Positions 5,649 through 9,346 of a DNA stretch of 9,346 nt are shown piece after piece. The first letter of the stretch is position 1. Every line of letters begins with the position of its first letter. Location of the stretch: contig JAGAAM010000128.1 in assembly GCA_017615235.1 (NCBI GenBank), positions 1 to 9,346 of the forward strand, in the 5' to 3' direction. A program made the translations under genes and the position numbers. The DNA is from Clostridia bacterium. Its GTDB lineage: Bacteria > Bacillota_A > Clostridia > Oscillospirales > CAG-382. Below the pieces are notes generated by a model. It was not told the DNA's origin. It worked only from the letters and a program-made list of their open reading frames with translations, and did not search any database.

Positions 5649-7475
5649 ATGCAGAAAACTTTATCGCCGAAAGTCGGTAAAGGGACTATCTTCTGGAACA
5701 ACGTAAGGACTTTTTTCAGTAAACCGCAGAATACGATACTCGTAGTGCTCGGTTTTCTGTGTACCTTAACGACCATCGCGCCGATCATCGCGATCGTTGA
5801 AGATACGTTTGCGATACATCCCGGCACGATTGACGCCGTACTGACCGGTAAAGCCAGCGGATATTCCTTTACAAACTATACAAACCTTTTCACGAGCGAG
5901 ATCGCCAATATCCACCTGTGGACGCCTCTGCTGAACACGCTTGCTCTTGCGGTCGGTTCCTGCTGCGTTTCGATACTTTACGGCGGGTTCTTCGCTTTCC
6001 TCGTGACGAGGACCAATCTCAGATTCAAAAAATATTTAAGCGCCATCTTCATTTTCCCCTATATCATGCCGCAGTGGACTCTCGCGACGGTATGGAAAAA
6101 CCTTTTCGACTCGATAGCGGTCACGAACACAAAGAACGGCTTGCTCGCAGGTCTGTTCGGTATAGAGATGCCGCACTGGTGGTGCGCGGGAATGTTCCCG
6201 AGCATACTGGTGCTCGGTCTTCACTATGCGCCGTTCGCGTACATCCTAATCGGTGGCATATTCCGCAATATGGACTCCAACCTGGAGGAAGCCGCGACGA
6301 TACTGAACACCCCGAAATACAAGATCATGACCCGAGTCACGCTGCCGCTTATCAAACCGGCGATACTCTCGACGATACTTCTCGTGTTCGGCTCTTCGAT
6401 GGGTTCCTACCCCGTTCCTCACTTTCTGGGATTGTCGACTCTTTCGACAAAGTACATAGAGCTTAACTCCAACCGCGTCGGTCAGGCAAGTATTCTCGCC
6501 GTGATAATGATGCTGTTAGGCGTTGCGATAATGTACGTCAACCAGCGAAGTCTAAAGAGCCGCAAGAGTTATACGACGGTCACCGGCAAGTCCGGGCAGA
6601 CTTCGAAGATCAACCTCGGCAAAGCCGGCAGGATAATTATTGCAATCGTACTCGTGATACTGACGTTCTTTACGTCGATATTCCCGATCGTATCCTTTGC
6701 GTTCGAAACCTTCCTGCCTAACCCGGGCGACTACAGTTTCCTTAAGACTTTCAATACCGACAACCTCACGCTTAAATGGTGGATAACGAGCGAGAACGTT
6801 ACCGAAAACGGCATGTACGGTCAGAAAGGTATGCTGTTCAACGAAATGATCTGGAAAGGATTCGGCGGTACGATGCTCGTCGCCGTCGCCTGTGCGATCT
6901 GCGCCGGCGTGCTCGGCACCCTGATAGGCTACGCAGTATCGAAAAAACGCCGTTCGAAACTTGCCGGATACGTCAACGCTATCGCGTTCCTTCCCTATCT
7001 TATGCCTTCGATAGCCGTAGGCATCGCCTTCTTCAAGCTGTTCTCCGGCGGGATCAACCTTTACAACACCTACTGGCTGCTTATCATAGTCGGTACAGTA
7101 AAATATATCCCGTTCGCAAGTCGAAGTTCCCTCAACTCGATGCTTCAGCTTTCCGGTGAGATAGAAGAAGCCGCGATAATCCAGGATACGCCCTGGCATA
7201 AGAGGATGACGAGGATCATCATCCCGATCCAGAAATCGTCGATCGTCAGCGGATTCCTGCTTCCGTTCATGACGTGTCTGCGCGAATTATCGCTGTTCAT
7301 GCTTCTCTGCGGACAGGGACTTATCCTTTCGACACAGCTTGACTATTTCGACGAGATGGGTCTTTACGCATTCTCAAGCGGTATAAACCTGATCCTTATC
7401 GTTACCATTCTGATTTGCAACGCCCTCGTCAACAAGATCACCGGCGCAAGCCTTGACAAGGGTATAGGAGGTTAA
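5649..7475 (+). CDS. ABC importer permease with two fused membrane domains (FbpB-like)
   Basis: This 608-residue inner membrane protein forms the translocation channel. Two BPD_transp_1 domains are fused in one chain, as in FbpB/ThiP-type permeases. About 12 membrane segments can be read: roughly 29-51, 95-118, 128-148, 185-205, 235-257, 281-297, then 327-352, 404-428, 440-462, 473-490, 533-556 and 573-594. The linker at 298-325 is Lys/Arg/Ser-rich and presumably cytoplasmic. Each half has the EAA loop that docks the ATPase: EEAATILNTP (213-222) ending in TLPLIKP, and EEAAIIQDTP (506-515) ending in IIPIQK. The Gly that normally follows three residues after EAA is Asn220 in the first and Asp513 in the second. 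GAGG ends 7 nt before the ATG. The gene sits behind a partial terminator hairpin and 3 nt before the ATPase gene. Confidence 0.9.
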   Translation: MQKTLSPKVGKGTIFWNNVRTFFSKPQNTILVVLGFLCTLTTIAPIIAIVEDTFAIHPGTIDAVLTGKASGYSFTNYTNLFTSEIANIHLWTPLLNTLALAVGSCCVSILYGGFFAFLVTRTNLRFKKYLSAIFIFPYIMPQWTLATVWKNLFDSIAVTNTKNGLLAGLFGIEMPHWWCAGMFPSILVLGLHYAPFAYILIGGIFRNMDSNLEEAATILNTPKYKIMTRVTLPLIKPAILSTILLVFGSSMGSYPVPHFLGLSTLSTKYIELNSNRVGQASILAVIMMLLGVAIMYVNQRSLKSRKSYTTVTGKSGQTSKINLGKAGRIIIAIVLVILTFFTSIFPIVSFAFETFLPNPGDYSFLKTFNTDNLTLKWWITSENVTENGMYGQKGMLFNEMIWKGFGGTMLVAVACAICAGVLGTLIGYAVSKKRRSKLAGYVNAIAFLPYLMPSIAVGIAFFKLFSGGINLYNTYWLLIIVGTVKYIPFASRSSLNSMLQLSGEIEEAAIIQDTPWHKRMTRIIIPIQKSSIVSGFLLPFMTCLRELSLFMLLCGQGLILSTQLDYFDEMGLYAFSSGINLILIVTILICNALVNKITGASLDKGIGG

Positions 7476-7478
7476 ACA

Positions 7479-8756
7479 ATGCCTAAAATAGTATTAACTG
7501 ACGTAACAAAAAGATGGGGAGATTTCTACGGCGTTGATCACCTTGATCTTGTGATCGACGATTGCTCCTTCGTCACTCTCCTCGGCCCGTCCGGCTGCGG
7601 CAAAACCACTACGCTTCGTATGATCGCCGGACTTGAAACGCCGACTTCCGGACGCATAGAGATCGGCGACCAGGTCGTGTTTGACAGCGAGAAAGGCATC
7701 AACGTTCCCGCTAACAAACGCCACGTCGGCTTCCTTTTCCAGAACTATGCTCTCTGGCCGAATATGACGGTTTACCAGAACATCGCGTTCGGTTTGAAGA
7801 ACCTTAAAAAGTACAGCAAACAGGAGATCGACGAGATCGTACAGCGCGTCGCGCACGTCGTCAAGATCGAACCGTTCATGGACCGATATCCGTCCGAACT
7901 TTCCGGCGGTCAGCAGCAGCGCGTTGCCATCGCCCGAACCCTTGCGCCGGAACCTCAGGTCATCTTTATGGACGAGCCGCTTTCCAACCTCGACGCGAAG
8001 CTCCGTCTTGAAATGAGGTCGGAACTCCAGCGTCTACATCTCACTACGGGCCGTACGTTCGTATACGTCACTCACGATCAAATGGAAGCTATGACTCTTG
8101 CAAGCCGTATATGTCTTATCGAAAACGGCGTGCTTCAGCAGTACGATCCTCCGCTGACCGTTTACGGCAAACCGAACAACCTGTTCGTTGCAGACTTCGT
8201 CGGCAGCCCTTCGATCAACTTCATAGATGCCAACGGCACGCAAAAAGCCGACGGCACCGTCGATTTCGATATCCTCGGCGACAAAAAGGTAACGTTCAGC
8301 TTTAACGACAAAGTCGATATAGCCGAATGGCGCGCCGAAGAAAAACGCACCGACGAAGAACTCGCAGCCGTCAAAGCGGAACGCGCCAAAGACAAAAAGC
8401 ACGTCGAAAAAGGCAACAAGGACAAAGTTTTCGACTACAAGATAATGCGCGTTGACGACGACGGAGCCGAAAAAGCCGAACCCACCGAGAACGATTACGT
8501 CATCGGCGTCCGTCCCGAGATGATCAACATCTGCGAGGACGGCGGCATCGAAGCCGAAGTCTACTCCGCGATGCCAACCGGTATGGAGACCACCGTTCGT
8601 CTGCGCGTCGGCAACTTCCTGCTCACCGGCGTCGTGTTCGGCGGCGTGACCTACGATATAGGCGCTACCGTTCACATCCGGTTCAAGGAAAACGGCATTA
8701 TGCTGTTCAGTCGCATGACCGGCAGACTTATCGGCAACGGCAGCCTGAAAGTCTGA
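7479..8756 (+). CDS. ABC importer ATP-binding protein (PotA/FbpC type, with C-terminal TOBE domain)
   Basis: This 425-residue ATPase powers the importer. The nucleotide-binding domain has Walker A GPSGCGKTT (36-44), Q-loop Gln88 in FLFQNYALWP, signature LSGGQQQR (141-148), Walker B VIFMDEP (161-167), D-loop SNLD (169-172) and switch His199 in THDQMEAM. All catalytic positions are intact. VGSPSINFID (241-250) opens the C-terminal regulatory domain, and GVRPEMI (343-349) and the final beta-rich stretch complete a TOBE-like fold. Between them lies a Lys/Glu/Asp-rich segment (about 284-338) that is longer and more charged than in usual PotA/FbpC proteins. GGAGG (7468-7472) overlaps the end of the permease gene, with the ATG 6 nt later, so the two are co-translated. 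The substrate cannot be inferred from an ATPase of this group, which serves iron, polyamine, phosphonate and sugar systems. Confidence 0.92.
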   Translation: MPKIVLTDVTKRWGDFYGVDHLDLVIDDCSFVTLLGPSGCGKTTTLRMIAGLETPTSGRIEIGDQVVFDSEKGINVPANKRHVGFLFQNYALWPNMTVYQNIAFGLKNLKKYSKQEIDEIVQRVAHVVKIEPFMDRYPSELSGGQQQRVAIARTLAPEPQVIFMDEPLSNLDAKLRLEMRSELQRLHLTTGRTFVYVTHDQMEAMTLASRICLIENGVLQQYDPPLTVYGKPNNLFVADFVGSPSINFIDANGTQKADGTVDFDILGDKKVTFSFNDKVDIAEWRAEEKRTDEELAAVKAERAKDKKHVEKGNKDKVFDYKIMRVDDDGAEKAEPTENDYVIGVRPEMINICEDGGIEAEVYSAMPTGMETTVRLRVGNFLLTGVVFGGVTYDIGATVHIRFKENGIMLFSRMTGRLIGNGSLKV

Positions 8757-8776
8757 TCTTTCGCAAAACCGAAAAA

Positions 8777-8815
8777 GCACCCCTGTGTTGTTTTGATACA
8801 GGGGTGCAGTTTTTT
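8777..8815. terminator. Bidirectional terminator between the ABC operon and the NERD gene
   Basis: GCACCCCTGT (8777-8786) pairs perfectly with ACAGGGGTGC (8798-8807) around an 11-nt loop. On the plus strand, AG then six T (8810-8815) follow. On the minus strand, five T (complement of 8772-8776) follow the stem directly. It therefore serves both converging genes, and its T-run overlaps the NERD stop codon by 2 nt. Confidence 0.9.
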
Positions 8816-9346
8816 AATCAAATAAATCGACTATTCCGTTAACTGTATTATTGTCTGGAGGTTTTCTTCCCGGAGTATGTATGATCCTTTCAAGCTGCGA
8901 TTCGTTAAGAATTATCCTTTCGCTCGAAACGCGCATATCGTCGCAGAAAACGAATGCGTAACCTTCGATCCATACTTTGAAGCCCTTCGATCGCAAAAGG
9001 CGTGAAAGTATATCCACTTCCCTTTTGACCTGTTTGACGGGATTTCTTACCGACTTGTAATATACGTTTCCTCCTCTTGAAACGTGATACTTGCGCCACT
9101 CGTTATCGTTTTCGAGTCCTTCGATCCGTCCGCTGTAATTCTTTACTTCGATAATAAAAACGCCGTTTCTGTTTACTATAAGAAAGTCGAGTTCCGTCTT
9201 CCTGCCTTCATAATCCAATTCAACGTTTTTAAGGACTATGTCGCCGTCTTTGGAGACGCTTTTTATCAACCGTTCGGCAAACTGTTCGCCGTCTTTGCCT
9301 GCGTTTTTTCTTTGCTTTACGTTTAAATACCTTGTAAGTAAAGCAA
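8814..9346 (-). CDS. NERD (nuclease-related) domain protein, 5' end outside window
   Basis: The frame ending at 8814 stays open to the window edge, about 177 residues. An in-frame TTG at 9269 is the only start-like codon near the 5' end. Starting there would remove the N-terminal NERD motif, which reads GKDGEQFAERL just upstream (about 9299-9267), so the true start lies beyond 9346. The NERD family has a PD-(D/E)XK nuclease-like fold. Visible residues are the ELDFLIV strand (acidic Asp), the FIIEVKNYSG strand with E-x-K, and the NPVKQ helix. The C-terminus is complete, with no helicase, kinase or topoisomerase zinc domain behind it in this window. Preceding residues read ALLTRYLNVKQRKNA, which could follow a membrane segment outside the window. 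The gene converges on the ABC operon. Its role is not known; the nuclease link is from the family only. Confidence 0.82.
   Translation of the reverse strand, partial: ALLTRYLNVKQRKNAGKDGEQFAERLIKSVSKDGDIVLKNVELDYEGRKTELDFLIVNRNGVFIIEVKNYSGRIEGLENDNEWRKYHVSRGGNVYYKSVRNPVKQVKREVDILSRLLRSKGFKVWIEGYAFVFCDDMRVSSERIILNESQLERIIHTPGRKPPDNNTVNGIVDLFD

Noticed and set aside
8034..8780. 248-codon minus-strand frame opposite the ATPase gene
   Set aside because: Low-complexity Phe/Ala/Asp translation typical of an antisense shadow. It also runs through the terminator stem.
8814..9346. NERD protein as part of an anti-phage defence system
   Set aside because: No helicase, kinase, toxin or other defence partner is visible in the window, and stand-alone NERD proteins are common. 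The claim would rest on the domain name alone.

Overview
The window looks like a chromosomal segment from a low-to-mid GC Firmicute, most likely an uncultured Clostridia lineage of gut type. This rests on strong GGAGG-type ribosome binding sites, consensus sigma-A promoters, a YfbR-type HD nucleotidase, the clostridial variant of MurE and a YjmF/UxuB-type short-chain dehydrogenase. Nothing in the window marks a mobile element, phage, CRISPR array or rRNA/tRNA gene, and the genes are densely packed. The genus cannot be named from this sequence.

Left part (1-2371), minus strand: one apparent operon read right to left from a consensus promoter at 2343-2371. It holds a YfbR-like 5'-deoxynucleotidase (TTG start), a sugar-phosphate isomerase/epimerase-type TIM barrel protein, a D-mannonate oxidoreductase-like SDR joined to it by an ATGA overlap, and the first 16 codons of a DRE-TIM metallolyase (2-isopropylmalate/homocitrate/citramalate synthase type) that runs off the left edge. 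The two middle genes point to hexuronate or related sugar-acid metabolism. The nucleotidase and the metallolyase do not obviously belong to that pathway.

Middle (2440-4007), plus strand: a divergently transcribed stand-alone MurE-family ligase with its own extended -10 promoter and a rho-independent terminator. Several signature motifs differ from textbook MurE.

Right part (4121-8815), plus strand: a complete binding-protein-dependent ABC importer of the FbpABC/PotABCD class. A strong promoter and a leader of roughly 90 nt precede a lipoprotein binding protein with highly biased codon use. A perfect 12-bp hairpin follows it, then a fused two-domain permease, then a PotA/FbpC-type ATPase, and the unit ends in a terminator that works on both strands. 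The substrate cannot be read from the sequence.

Right edge (8814-9346), minus strand: a NERD-domain (nuclease-related) protein converging on the ABC operon. Its reading frame stays open to the window edge, so its true start lies outside.

I found no convincing previously undescribed system. The points most worth checking are the MurE variant motifs, the missing glycine in both permease EAA loops, the charged insertion in the ATPase, the inter-gene hairpin, and the mixed content of the left operon.
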